Shown: piece after piece, positions 37,543 to 48,900 of the stretch
Numbering within the stretch: position 1 is the first letter of the stretch
Layout of the letters: each line of letters starts with the position of its first letter
Assembly: GCA_027625915.1 (NCBI GenBank)
Contig: JANTQA010000033.1
Span: 9,920,001-9,984,000 of the forward strand
From: Anaeramoeba flamelloides
Lineage: Eukaryota > Metamonada > Anaeramoebidae
Direction: 5' to 3'
DNA: 64,000 nt
Made by a program: the position numbers and the translations under genes
The notes under the pieces: model-generated
Told to the model about the DNA's origin: nothing
Seen by the model: the letters and a program-made list of their open reading frames with translations, nothing else
Database searches by the model: none

Positions 37543-39042
37543 TTATTTTTGGTCTAATTCAATTTTGGACATTTTACCTGCATATTCAACAGAGTTACCG
37601 ATCAAGAGTCTACCATCAGTGTTAATGTCCCACCAAGATCCATCAACTTTCGAGCTTGCTGGTCTAATATTGAGAGCGACGACGGTGTTACCCATTTCTC
37701 TTGGTTTTTCTGCAACTAAGACTTGTTCATCGGACCATTTACAGATTGGGATACTACCTGAATTCATGCTAGTGTTGACATGGGATGAGTATCTTCCACC
37801 ATCAAAGGTTTTAACACCTCTCATGACCATGTGGTCTTTTTCAACGATTGTTTTTAAGGTACATCGTTTGTTTTGTACCAAGGTTCCTTTTTTGAATGGT
37901 AAGTAATTGCCTGTGGCTAATTTACCCTTCATTACCCAATTGGCGTTATCGGATCTTAAGGTATGGATACCACCAATGACGACTGAGCCACCTGCGTCAA
38001 CATATTTGGCGAGGTTGTCTCCGAGTTGTGTTGGGTTTTGGAAGGAGTTTCCTGAGTTTACCCAGACAACGTGATATTTTTTCAAAGTTTCAACAGTTGG
38101 TGTTGTTCTTTGTGCAGAAATGTATGTGTAGTTGGTGAGTCCGGTACAGAGAATGGATTCTTTAAGATCCTTGATCCAGTTTTCGGTGTTGGCGCTCAAG
38201 TGTAAGACTTGGATGGTTTCTTTGGAGAGCCCTGGAATACCACGAGATGTCTTGAAGGATCTTCCCTTATATCTGTCAATTAAATTGAGGGAATAGTCAA
38301 AGATGACCTTGGTTTCATAAAGCCTGGTGGCTTTGATTTCCTTTAATTGCTCTGGGCCCATGAGGATGAGTTTGACCAATGGTAAGAGTCCAGATAAGAC
38401 ATCTTTGAGTGCCTCTGGTGATTCTTCGATGCCGGCTTCCTTAAGTTTCCATTTTCCCCATTCAATGACTCGATGGAAGATGTCATATTCAGATGAGGTA
38501 CACTTTCTGAATCCAAGAATGGTCTTGATGTTTTCTTCCTTGACGCCTTCCAAGATGTTGGCGACCTTGAAGACACCTTCGTCTCTCATCAAAAAGTCGA
38601 ATACTTTAGATTCAAGGAGTGCGTCTTTGTATCCTTGTGCCTTCTTCAAGATATCGAAGCAGTTCTGTGGGGAAATGTTCTTGGTCATAAATAGCATTGC
38701 CATGGCACCTAATCCATCAATTTTGAACTTGTCTGCGGCTTCTTGGACACGAAGACAGTTTCTGTCGGTGAGAACTGGCTTTCGGGTATAGACATATTGT
38801 AAAAGAACTAAGAAGATTTCGGATTCAACATCTGCAATTTCGAGTGTGACAAAGTCTTGGGTTTTGTTTCTCCATTCGGGATCATAGAGTTGTTCTTTCC
38901 AAACTGGGGAACAGTTTTGAAGGAATAACTTATTACAGTAGAATTCTTTTTTTTCTTTTCCAACAACAAATTTGACATCAGCAATTTCTTTGTTGTTGAT
39001 GAGTGATGTTAAAACATCATTAATGTTATCTCGGTTAGACAT
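37543..39042 (-). CDS. BTB-BACK protein with alpha/beta C-terminal domain
   Basis: Single-exon, 499 aa. N-terminal BTB/POZ (about residues 12-118: EIADVKFVVGKEKKEFYCNK, FLVLLQYVYTRKPVL, AADKFKIDGL) followed by a BACK-like helical region (about 125-250: ISPQNCFDILKKA, VIEWGKWKL, SGLLPLVKL). BTB-BACK proteins commonly act as cullin-3 substrate adaptors (established knowledge). The C-terminal part (about 280-490) does not look like Kelch, RCC1 or ankyrin. It alternates strands and helices (YHVVWVNSGNSF, LAKYVDAGGSVVIGGI, GRLLIGNSVEYAG), like a flavodoxin-like or class-I-amidotransferase/ThuA fold; I see no clear catalytic triad, so this is inference. It is much less AT-rich than the neighbourhood, suggesting strong expression. 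ATG at 39042 begins MSNRDNINDVL directly before the BTB core, so the start is good. Convergent with the deubiquitinase. Confidence 0.88.
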   Translation of the reverse strand: MSNRDNINDVLTSLINNKEIADVKFVVGKEKKEFYCNKLFLQNCSPVWKEQLYDPEWRNKTQDFVTLEIADVESEIFLVLLQYVYTRKPVLTDRNCLRVQEAADKFKIDGLGAMAMLFMTKNISPQNCFDILKKAQGYKDALLESKVFDFLMRDEGVFKVANILEGVKEENIKTILGFRKCTSSEYDIFHRVIEWGKWKLKEAGIEESPEALKDVLSGLLPLVKLILMGPEQLKEIKATRLYETKVIFDYSLNLIDRYKGRSFKTSRGIPGLSKETIQVLHLSANTENWIKDLKESILCTGLTNYTYISAQRTTPTVETLKKYHVVWVNSGNSFQNPTQLGDNLAKYVDAGGSVVIGGIHTLRSDNANWVMKGKLATGNYLPFKKGTLVQNKRCTLKTIVEKDHMVMRGVKTFDGGRYSSHVNTSMNSGSIPICKWSDEQVLVAEKPREMGNTVVALNIRPASSKVDGSWWDINTDGRLLIGNSVEYAGKMSKIELDQK

Positions 39043-40719
39043 GTTAATAATTCAATACTATAAGTATTCCAAAGAATAGAAAAAGTAGATAATAAGAAAA
39101 AATAAAAATTAAAATTTTAAAAAAAAAAAAAATTTGAAAAAGAAGAACAAAAAAAAAAAAAAAAAAAACAAACTTTGAAAAAAGAAAGATAAAAAAAAAT
39201 GATTTGAAGAATGAGAAAAAAAAATTTTTAAATCCAAACTATACCTGAAGAAACAAAGAGAGTTTCTGTTTGGTAAATTTTTTTTGATTTTTTTTTTTAT
39301 TTCAAAAAAAACTAAGATGTTGATGAACAAGAAAGAATTTTGACAAACCCGTTTTTAAATTTGGTTCTAGTTTCTTTAAAAATTTTTCTCCTTTTCAGAA
39401 AATTTACTTACAAAAAAATTGAACAACAAAAAAGTAGTCAACGATCAAAAATTCTAGATAGTAAAACTGTGATTTTTTTGTTGACGAATTAAAAGGGATC
39501 TCTTCAAAAATTTTCTTACTTTCGAGAGTTTTAGTTCAAATTAATTGTTATGTTCAAAATTTTCTTTGTTATTTTTTTCTCAGTTTTTTTGTTTCTTGAA
39601 CAAACAGCAAGAACCAAAGAACAATTCAAGGATGAAAAAATTGATCCAATTCTAAACAATGGTTGTGAATAGAATCATTTATTTTTTGACCAGTAAATGA
39701 ATGATAATTCATTTTGTTTCAATTAATTATTTTAAAAACACTTTGTTGTTTTTTCTTCAAAACCTGAAAGAATTTAATAAAAGTAAGTGATTTAATTGAT
39801 TCTGCATTGAGTATTTTCGTGTTTCTCTTTAATTTGTAGCCACAAATTAATCATTTAAAAATATATTTCCCTTTTTGGGAATAATAAGGAGTAACCAATA
39901 ATTGGATTTAGTTGTTTAAAAAACCTTTGTTTCTATTGTGACATTTTATTAGCTTTTGTATTTGTTTTCAAAATTTGAAAGTCAAATAATTTATTTCTTA
40001 GAAGTTAAAATTTAAATGGGATAAAATTACAGTTGATAGTGATTTTTCAACTTCAATGTTCTTCTTGATCTTAAATAAATAAGGGGAATATTTCAATAAC
40101 ATATGGACCAGGCAGAATCAAAGTGGATTTACTTTAGATATAGTCCCGAAAAAAATCCTATATAAGATTTTTCATTCTGAAAATTAGGAAAATTGATGTA
40201 TAATTTCATTTATTTTAAACCAAATCCTTTTTATAAATAACCAATTTTTTTTAGAACCTAGTAACAAACCTACCCAAAGTTAACTAAAGTCAGATATCTA
40301 TGGACTACCCATTTAATTGTTTGATGAATCACCTAGATCAACATTTTTTGAAAAATAAGCGACTTTTAATGAGGTTTACTATGAATTTGAAAAATGATAA
40401 TTTTCTTTCTTGTTTTTTGATTGATTGAATAGAGTTTTAAACAAACGGGATTTCATTAATATCCATTCTAATAAGTGGGTGAGTTATAATTTCAAAAGTT
40501 TGATTCTTTAAAAAAAAAAAAAATTGGTTATATTCAGCAATTACACTTTTCAAAATATCCACATTTAAAAATCTTGTTGTAGTTTATTTTTATGCCAGAT
40601 ATTTTTTTTTCAATACTATAACCCATAACTAAAAAAGTCTTAAGAATGTGAGTAATCGAAGTTTCAAACACACATATAAGACTATTTGACCCACAAATTT
40701 GAGTAGTTTAATGGTCTAG

Positions 40720-40918
40720 TACTACCAGTTCCACTCTTAAGGCACTTACTTTTACGAAATTTAAGGCACAATATAATTCTCAAATTAAGGGTCAAAATTC
40801 AAAGTCTAGTAAAATATTAATGTAAAAGAAATTCAAAAAAATATGCCTTAATTTATGATTTTTTTTTGTGCCTTAAATTTCGTTTTAAGTTTGTACCTTT
40901 AAAGTGAAACCTACTGTA
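40720..40918. mobile_element. Family C palindromic MITE, copy 2 (diverged)
   Basis: 199 bp between TA ends, beginning TACTACCAGTTCCACTCTTA and ending AAAGTGAAACCTACTGTA. The AAGGCAC boxes are kept in part. Same length as copies 1 and 3 in spite of many substitutions. Confidence 0.65.
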
Positions 40919-41164
40919 AGATAACAATATCAAAGTTAATTGTTCATACAGACTCCCATAAACCACGAAAAGTGAGATTTCTTCAGAAAAATTTTTTTTT
41001 GTAAATTTTTCTTTTCTAATTAGATCCAATAATCCAAACAAAAAAATGATCAAATCTTTTGACTGAAAATTTAATTTGGAACAATGAACACTGTTAAAAA
41101 TGATAACCCATCTCTCTAAAATTGATAAACGAATTTATATATCGGGTTTAATTGTATCGGTATG

Positions 41165-41363
41165 TACAGTCAGTTCCACTTTTAAGGCACAAACTTTCAA
41201 CGAAATTTAAGGCACAAAAAAATCTCAAATTAAGGCACGAAATTTGGAATATTTTTTTTTACAATTTATTTTACTAGAATCTGAATTTTGTGCCTCAATT
41301 TGAGATTTTTATTGTACCTTAAATTTGGTTGAAGTTTGTGCCTTAAGAGTGGAACTGACTGTA
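41165..41363. mobile_element. Family C palindromic MITE, copy 3
   Basis: 199 bp, TACAGTCAGTTCCACTTTTA to TAAGAGTGGAACTGACTGTA, with long inverted arms and AAGGCAC boxes. Only about 250 bp separate it from copy 2, in the same overall arrangement. Confidence 0.75.
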
Positions 41364-41737
41364 AATAATTATCCAATTACCTTTGAGTGAGAAAATTAAC
41401 AAGAGTTACCATTTCATTAATAAAACCAAGAAAACTAGTATTTTAAATTTTTTTTCTGTTTTCTCAGGTTAGATAGTCCAAAAAATCCCCTAAAATTAAT
41501 TTTATGCATCCTAAACACCAGTTGGTGGACTTTTAGTCAGGTAGAACATTTTTAATATATTTTTCATTTATTGCCAAGTTGATTAATCGTATTTTTTTTT
41601 TTATTTATTTGATAATTTATAATTTCTAATACTATCTATAATTTGGACATATTGTATCTTTGAAGAATAAATGTCTTCGTTCAACCCGATTAACACACTG
41701 AAAAATAAATAATATAAATAATTATTACAACTAGGTC

Positions 41738-42292
41738 AAATTTGTAAACACCCACTTTCAATACTATTTAAGGAACCAAAAAAATCTTAAACTAAGGCTC
41801 AGATTTTTGGATTTATTTAGAAAAAATTATTATACTAGAATCCCAAATTTGTGCTTTAATTTGAAAAAATTATTTGTAACTCATCTTTCCTTCAAGGGGT
41901 ATTACATATAAGTGGAATTACTAGTTTAGAATTCTTTCACCCTGTTACAATTTTTATCTCAAAGAGATGTAGGGTTTGGACATTTCCGAAATATTCTCAC
42001 TATTTGATTTATCCTTTAAATTAAACCTCTAAAATATTGTGTTTTGAATCTTTTATAATTTAGTAAGATAGTGCCACATCAATACTAAATATTAAACAAT
42101 GAATAAACCTACAAAAAAAAATACAAATTATAGTACAAAAATTTGAGTTATAATAAGAACATTTATTGTCTCAAAAAATTCAGAAAAATATTCTTTGAAT
42201 TTCAATTAAAGTTTGTACATAAGTAATATATTTTTTTACATTTTAAATTCTATTGAAAGTTTGTGTTTTATGTGCACTAACTGTATATTGTA
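41738..42292. mobile_element. Decayed family C sequences
   Basis: Two stretches keep the C pattern: 41738-41900 (ACTTTCAATACTATTTAAGG, TTGTGCTTTAATTTG) and 42186-42292, ending TGAAAGTTTGTGTTTTATGT and then CACTAACTGTATA. They may be two eroded copies, or one copy split by about 280 bp of other DNA. Confidence 0.35.
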
Positions 42293-44310
42293 TATGACAT
42301 GTACTTGAATTTATTAGGCTTTAATACGATAAAAAAGAGAAAAAAATCAAGATTTTGAGGAAAATATATAAAAGAAAGAACTGTAAATTACATCTTGTAG
42401 AAAACCATCAAGTTTTTTGTAGATCAATTCTGTTCACTTGTGTTACTTCCTTAAGCGCTTTCCTAATTATATGGACAATTTTTTTTTTTTTCTTCTGACG
42501 AAAAATTCATTTATTGACATGTAAAAATGAAGAATCATGTATCCTTGCTATTATCCAAAAATTTATGTTTTTTTCTGAAATTTTTTCATTTCAGAGATCC
42601 ATTTTTCACAATAAAAATTAGATATTTATTAATATATGGTGATTTTTTTTTTAATTTTTTTTGATTAAAAATTTCATCCCAATTAGGTTAGAATATTGTT
42701 AAACCCATTCCGATTCACTATTTTGGTTCAACAACACATGGCCTCTTTTACTAAAAATTACAAAAAATAAAAATATTTCAAGGTATTAAATTTTTTTTAG
42801 GTTCCTGAAATTAAAATAATTTAAAGACCAGTGCATAGGATTAAAACTTCTTATTATTATTTTTTCATAAGAAATTCGAAAAACGAAGAACACACTTTTA
42901 TTTTTATCTGTAAATATAGATTTTCCATTAAAGTTTTTTCTCTTGAAAAACATACAACTCCTTTTTTTCTGTACCAAGAGGAATATACATCACCAAAACA
43001 AAACAAAAACCAAAACCAAAATACAAATTAAACAATTCTTTCGACGAGTTGAGAAATTAAATTTCTCTTTCTTGTTATTTTCTTTCACCAAAAAAAGAGT
43101 AAATATAATTAGTACCAAAGCATAAAAGCTAAAATTAGTTATCTTTTTCGTGTATAAACGGAATTTCTAAACCTCAATTGATAATAAATAATCTCAAAAA
43201 GTAAATCTCAATAATGAAAATGAATAACAAATCCTGGATTTTTATTGAATATTGAATTTTCTAGAGATAATTTTCTCTTTAAAAAAAAGCTATTAAAAAC
43301 GATTTTCCAGTATTAATCTTAACTAAATAGCGTTATGTCCTTTAGAATTTGAAATTTTTGAAACCAGATTTCCAAAAAAAAATACCAAAAAAGAAATATC
43401 TTGAAATTAAACTGAAATTATAGGATTTCAATACATTACCTTTTACAGTTAAAATATATTTTTAACAAATCACAGCTTATCAAAAAAAAGAGCACTTTAA
43501 CTTTTTTGTTCTGTATTAATTCAAATTTCAACAAATAATTCTTCATTCAAGTCTAAATTAATAGATTTTTAATTATGTTTTCATATTAAGCCAAAAAAGT
43601 TTTCAGTTTTTTATCTGTGATATTTTTTTTTCTTTATTAGTTTATCGATCAACAATTCCCCTTTTATTCTTTAGTGTCCACATAAGAGTTAATATTATTA
43701 TTGGTATTGATTTCTGGAAATTAGAAAAAATAAATAATATCGAAATTGTAGAGAAAGACATATTATTCTTGTAAAGGTTTGAAGATCAAAAGGGTATTGT
43801 TTCTCCCACTTTCCACTTTATTACAAAATATTCAAAAGATAAGGCCAATAGTAAAATATATTTGAATATAAAGTAGAAAGTATATGAATTAAGAGGTAAA
43901 CAAATTGAAATTTTAATTTTGAATTGCTTTATTTCGAGAATTTTGGAGAAGATAATGGATCAAGAACAGTTTTTTTTTAGTGTTTTTTGAAATTCCAAAT
44001 AAACCAAAAAATAGTTAATTATCTGATTTACCTTCAGCATAAATCATGTTAAACCATTTTTTATAGATATTACATTGGATTTCAGTTCCATTGAACACCA
44101 AATATGGATAGTCCTTAAATTATAACAATCAGTTTAACTGCTTTTTCAAAAAATTCAAACCTTTTTTCTTCGTTAGTACTTGTTTACCCACTTCTCATAA
44201 CACACCTTCTAAAACCATTTGTTCAAGAATATCAGGTTCTATTTTCAAACTCCAAAATTTATTGATTAAAACTTGAATTTATTTTTTCCAACTTTATTTT
44301 TGTCTTTTGA

Positions 44311-45881
44311 ATGAATGCACATTTAAAACTGATACTTTCCTTTTTGGTACCAATACTTTTTGCAATTGTTTCTGTCACTATCAATTATTGGGCGTCCGGC
44401 GAGGTCACTATAACACTTGACTCAGAAAAAGATCACCCAATAACAAATTTAAATTGCTATCTTGGAACGCTCAAGATTTTCATTAATGGTACGTACGAAA
44501 GTGGAAGGGTCAATATGGACAAAAAATTATCCTCGATGCCAGAGCTTTCATGTACTCTTTTTAAATTAAGTTTTTTTCTTTTTTTTAGATAGTTTTATCT
44601 TTTCCTTTTGAGCTACAAATCATTTTGAACACAATTATTTTTCGTTTCGAAGAATAAGTAAATTAACTGTTGGGTGAAGAGATCTCATTGAAAACCAACA
44701 TCTTTTATGGTCAAAAGAAAAAAATAATTTGTTTGAGTCAAGAGACAAAAAATTGTTGATTATTTGTTTATAATTTTTTACAATAGATTTTTCTTTTTGT
44801 TTTGCTCTTCATAAGCCCTTGAAAATCACACCTTTTTTTTTTTTTTTGTTTATTTTTTTAGACCTTGAAACACAAAAATAGATTTAGGAACGACCAAAAG
44901 GCTTATGGTGAGACTTTTTCTAAAAATTTAAATTTTGGTACTTGAATAATAAATAGGAAAAAATTTTCACTTCAACCTCATTTCACTTTTTCTGTTACTA
45001 ATAAGATATTTCCAAGCAAATAGATTGTACTATGTGCTTTCTATTTATTTGTTTAGCTCTTATTTATCGGTACATATGAGAACTTTGGGTGAACTTAGAA
45101 TCCTGAAGGAGTTTATTTTGTAAAAGAAAAATATGAAAAACTGGTGAAAATTTATCCCATTTTATTATTCAAATACCAGTAAATAGAATTAGTGTTTTTC
45201 AAAAAGCAAAAACAGTCATATTTTTAAAATATTTAAGGACCACATATCTGTTATGGGTATTTATGGACAATCTTTACTCACCAGTTTCTTCTCAGAATAG
45301 ATCAATCAAAGAGAGAAAAATAGTCAAAAATCTCCACAAAAAAAGTTTTCCTCTGTTTTCAAATATAATTTTCCCATTTTTTCTTTTTTTTTCACGATTT
45401 ATATATTTTAAATTGAACTTCTAGAACGTGGTGTTGGGTGAGTTTATAAATAAATATAAAGTCTGAAAAGGAAAACATTTTTCAATTTTAAAAATAAAAC
45501 AAAAAGTAAAAATAAATAAATTTGGGAAAAATGAATAATTTTACTTCCAAAATACATATGAAACTAAATTAAAAATATATTAAACCTCTCAAAAGAATGA
45601 GAAAAATCAACAAGAAAAATTTTTTTATTGCATTTTTTTAATTATAAAATTGTTAAAAGATATATTTTTAAAACAAAACAATTTTTTAATAACCACTTAC
45701 TATCAAATCTAAACTATTTTTCAAAAATATTCAACCCACTTTATATGTTATTGGAAGTTGTCTTTGAGTTTATCCCATATTCTTATCAAAAAATATTTTC
45801 AAATTTTAGGATCAAAAATCATTTTTTCGAATTTCATAATTTTAGTTTTGCTTTTTCAAATTTTTATTTTTCTTTTTTTTT

Positions 45882-45913
<32 letters not shown>

Positions 45914-48900
45914 TTTCAAATTTTTTTTTTTCTTGATACTGAATATTTTGCAAAAGATCATTTGAAAAAAAAAACAATTTTTAAGACAAATAAACATTAA
46001 GAAATTAGAAACTCTATTCAAATTAAAACTTATTTAAAAAATAATTTACTATCAAAACGAAAAAATAACCACCAATTTTCACACCTAAAAATTATTATAT
46101 AAAATCGTTACCAGAAACTTTCTGATCTTTTCTTAAGGTAATGTCTTATAAACAAACAAATTGAACAATTATATAGAATAAATAAATGATAAATAACAAT
46201 TTTGGAAATTTAAATATTTTTATTGGAAATAAGTTTAAGAAATATCGGTTGAAATAAAATTTCGCTGCTTTTTAGGAAATACCTTATATCATGGTTTCCC
46301 CTTTTAGGGTGGGAACATTTATAATTTCTTTGATTTTTTTTTTTTTTAATATTGCTAAATGAAAATTTTGTTCAATATATTTTACAATTAACACTACCAT
46401 TTAAACATAGAATAACTTTAAAACTAAAATAAAAAACAACAATTATTGAAAAACAAAAATTGTCTTATTAATTTGACTATTGGTTGTTGAACATGTGATG
46501 AAATTAATTTTTTTTTATTTAGAATTTAGTATAATATGGGTATGAAAAAATAACATTGAAAACTTTGAGTAAGATAAAACTAATATTTTATTTAACGTTT
46601 CATCATTAATAATAAATATTATTTTACAATTCCACCAAGATTTCAAAACTTCAAATTACAGAAGACTATTGCATTTATTGTTGGTAGTACTTACAATTTT
46701 TAAAACTTCCTAGTCGAGAAACAAAGGGTTTTTTTCAGGTAAAAATTTTAAATCAATATAAACTCTTTTTCAAAAATTGTGACTCACCTGAAATAATAAA
46801 TTGAAAAAAAAAATTTATCCTTTAGTATTCAAGAACAATTAATAAATAAATATGATTTGTAATTCACTTTTAAGTCATTCTAAATCTATAAAAGCCTGAT
46901 ATATTAAAAATTAAAAAAAAATAAAACCAAAAACTAAAAAAAAAGTGAGTCACAATTTTTGAAATGAGCATTACCCATTTTTTTATTAATGAACTTTCAC
47001 TGAAAAAAAGTTGAACAACAATATTTTTTATGAATAATTAAATCCATTTTCAAAGACATTACATTCTCAATTTTCATAGTGATTATTTGTCTTTTCGAAG
47101 ATCTCTTTTTTTTTCCGCATGATCTTTTGAAAAAAAAAAAAAAAAAAGAAAAAAAAAGAAAAATTTTTCAAAAACAAAGAAAAAGAAAAAAAAAGAAAAA
47201 AAAAAAAAAAAAAAAGAAAAATTTTTCTAAAACAAAGAAAAAGAAAAACAAAAGAAAAACAAAAGAAAAAAAAAATTTGAAAAACGAAAACCAACATTTG
47301 AAAAATTAGAAAAAATGATTCTGATCCAAAAATCTGAAAATATTTTTTGTTAATAATACTGGAATAAATCCTCAAAACAACTCCCATTAACATTATAAAG
47401 TGAGTCAAAATTTATGAAAAATAGTTTAGATGAATTTTAGTTCAATCCAACTTTGATATATTTCCATTAAACTAATAATAACTATCACTTTTAAAAATGA
47501 TGTATACATCTAAAAAAATGAGATACATAAAAAAAAATTACTAATGATAAATATTCCATTTCCAGGATTTTTCAGTATTTGAAAGAGCCAAATAAACTAC
47601 ACAATTTAGTTTATTCTTTTAAATTCTGGAAAACCTAACGAAAATGTCTTTCAAGTGGACGTCAAGTGCCGCGTAATACCGTAGAGTGCATAGATTTTAC
47701 TCTATTCTTTTGAATTCGGGAAACACTAACGAAAGTTTCGCCGTGTATCATCAAGTGCCGCGTAATACCGTAGAGTGCCTAGATTTTCCTTCGTTTTTTT
47801 TTTTTTTTACTTTTTGAAATAAACCGAAAATTTCTTTAATTTTCTTTTCATTTCAAAAAATAAAAAAAAATGGAACGGAAAAATTAAAAAAAATATATTT
47901 TTTACCAAAAAAAATTATTTATTAATCAAAAATAATTAAGTTATCCATCAAGCTCAACAATCCTAAAATTCAGAACATTTACTAACTGCTTAAATAGATA
48001 TTACTATGTTATAAATAAAAACTCAAATAAATTTTGTCCTTTATGTTTAAAATGTGAACATAAAGAGATAATAGAAAATATTGATAACTTTTTATGGGTG
48101 TGTCCTTCCTATGAAAAAGATAGATTGATATTTTTAAATAAATTAAAACAAATAAATTTTAATGAAATAATTTTAAGTCAAGACAGCTCAAAATTATTTT
48201 CATTAATTAATGATCGTAGAATCAATGATTTTATGCTTAAATTCCTGAAAGGTAATTTAAGTAAAAGGTCACTCAGGGTGTAATTTACACTTCTTTAATA
48301 ATATAAACTCTTTTTCAAAAATTGTGACTCACTAGAAATAATAAATTGAAAAAAAAAAATTATCCTTTAGTATTCAAGAACAATTAATAACTAAATATGA
48401 TTTGTAATTCACTTTTAAGTCATCCCAAATCTTTAAAAGCCTGATATATTAAAAATTAAAAAAAAATAAAACCAAAAATTCAAAAAAACTGAGTCACAAT
48501 TTTTGAAATGAGCATTACGGATTTTTTATTACTGAACTTTCACTGAAAAAAAGTTGAACAATAAGATTTTTTATGAATAATTAAATCCATTTATAAAGAC
48601 ATTACATAGTTGAAATTTTATTAGTGATTATTTGTCTTTTCGAAGATATCTTTTTTTTTTTAAAAAAATGATCTTTTTATAAAAAAAAAAAACAAGAAAA
48701 AAAAAGAAAAAGAAAAAGAAAAAGAAAAAGAAAAAGAAAAACAAAAATTTGAAAAAGCAAAACTAAAATTTGTAAAATTTGAAAAAATGATTCTGATCCA
48801 AAAATTTGAAAATATTTTTTGAAAAGAATACTGGAATAAAACCTCAAAACAACTCCCATTAACATTATAACGTGAGTCAAACTTTTTGAAAAATAGTTTA

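Larger units (their letters stand above)
39043..44310. other. 5.3 kb intergenic region with clustered C elements
   Basis: The 5' flank of the BTB gene has A- and T-runs (39.1-39.3 kb). Two intact and two decayed family-C palindromes lie between 40.7 and 42.3 kb. Frames at 42786-43125 overlap on both strands and look like noise. From 43.2 to 44.3 kb nothing stands out; its last part is the promoter side of the membrane-protein gene. Confidence 0.45.

Noticed and set aside
42786-43125. Overlapping open frames on both strands near 42.8-43.1 kb
   Set aside because: Both strands are open for similar lengths with low-complexity products, as expected by chance in this composition.
44552-44597. Very short alternative intron right after exon 1 of the membrane-protein gene
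   Set aside because: Splicing GTACTC to the nearby TTTTTTAG keeps the frame for only a few codons before a stop and would leave a single-helix peptide. Joining to 49391 gives a sensible four-helix protein, although across a very long intron.
45628-46000. Phe/Ser-rich frames near 45.8, 47.1 and 56.7 kb
   Set aside because: They arise from the poly-pyrimidine block inside family-D elements and recur with it; they are not genes.
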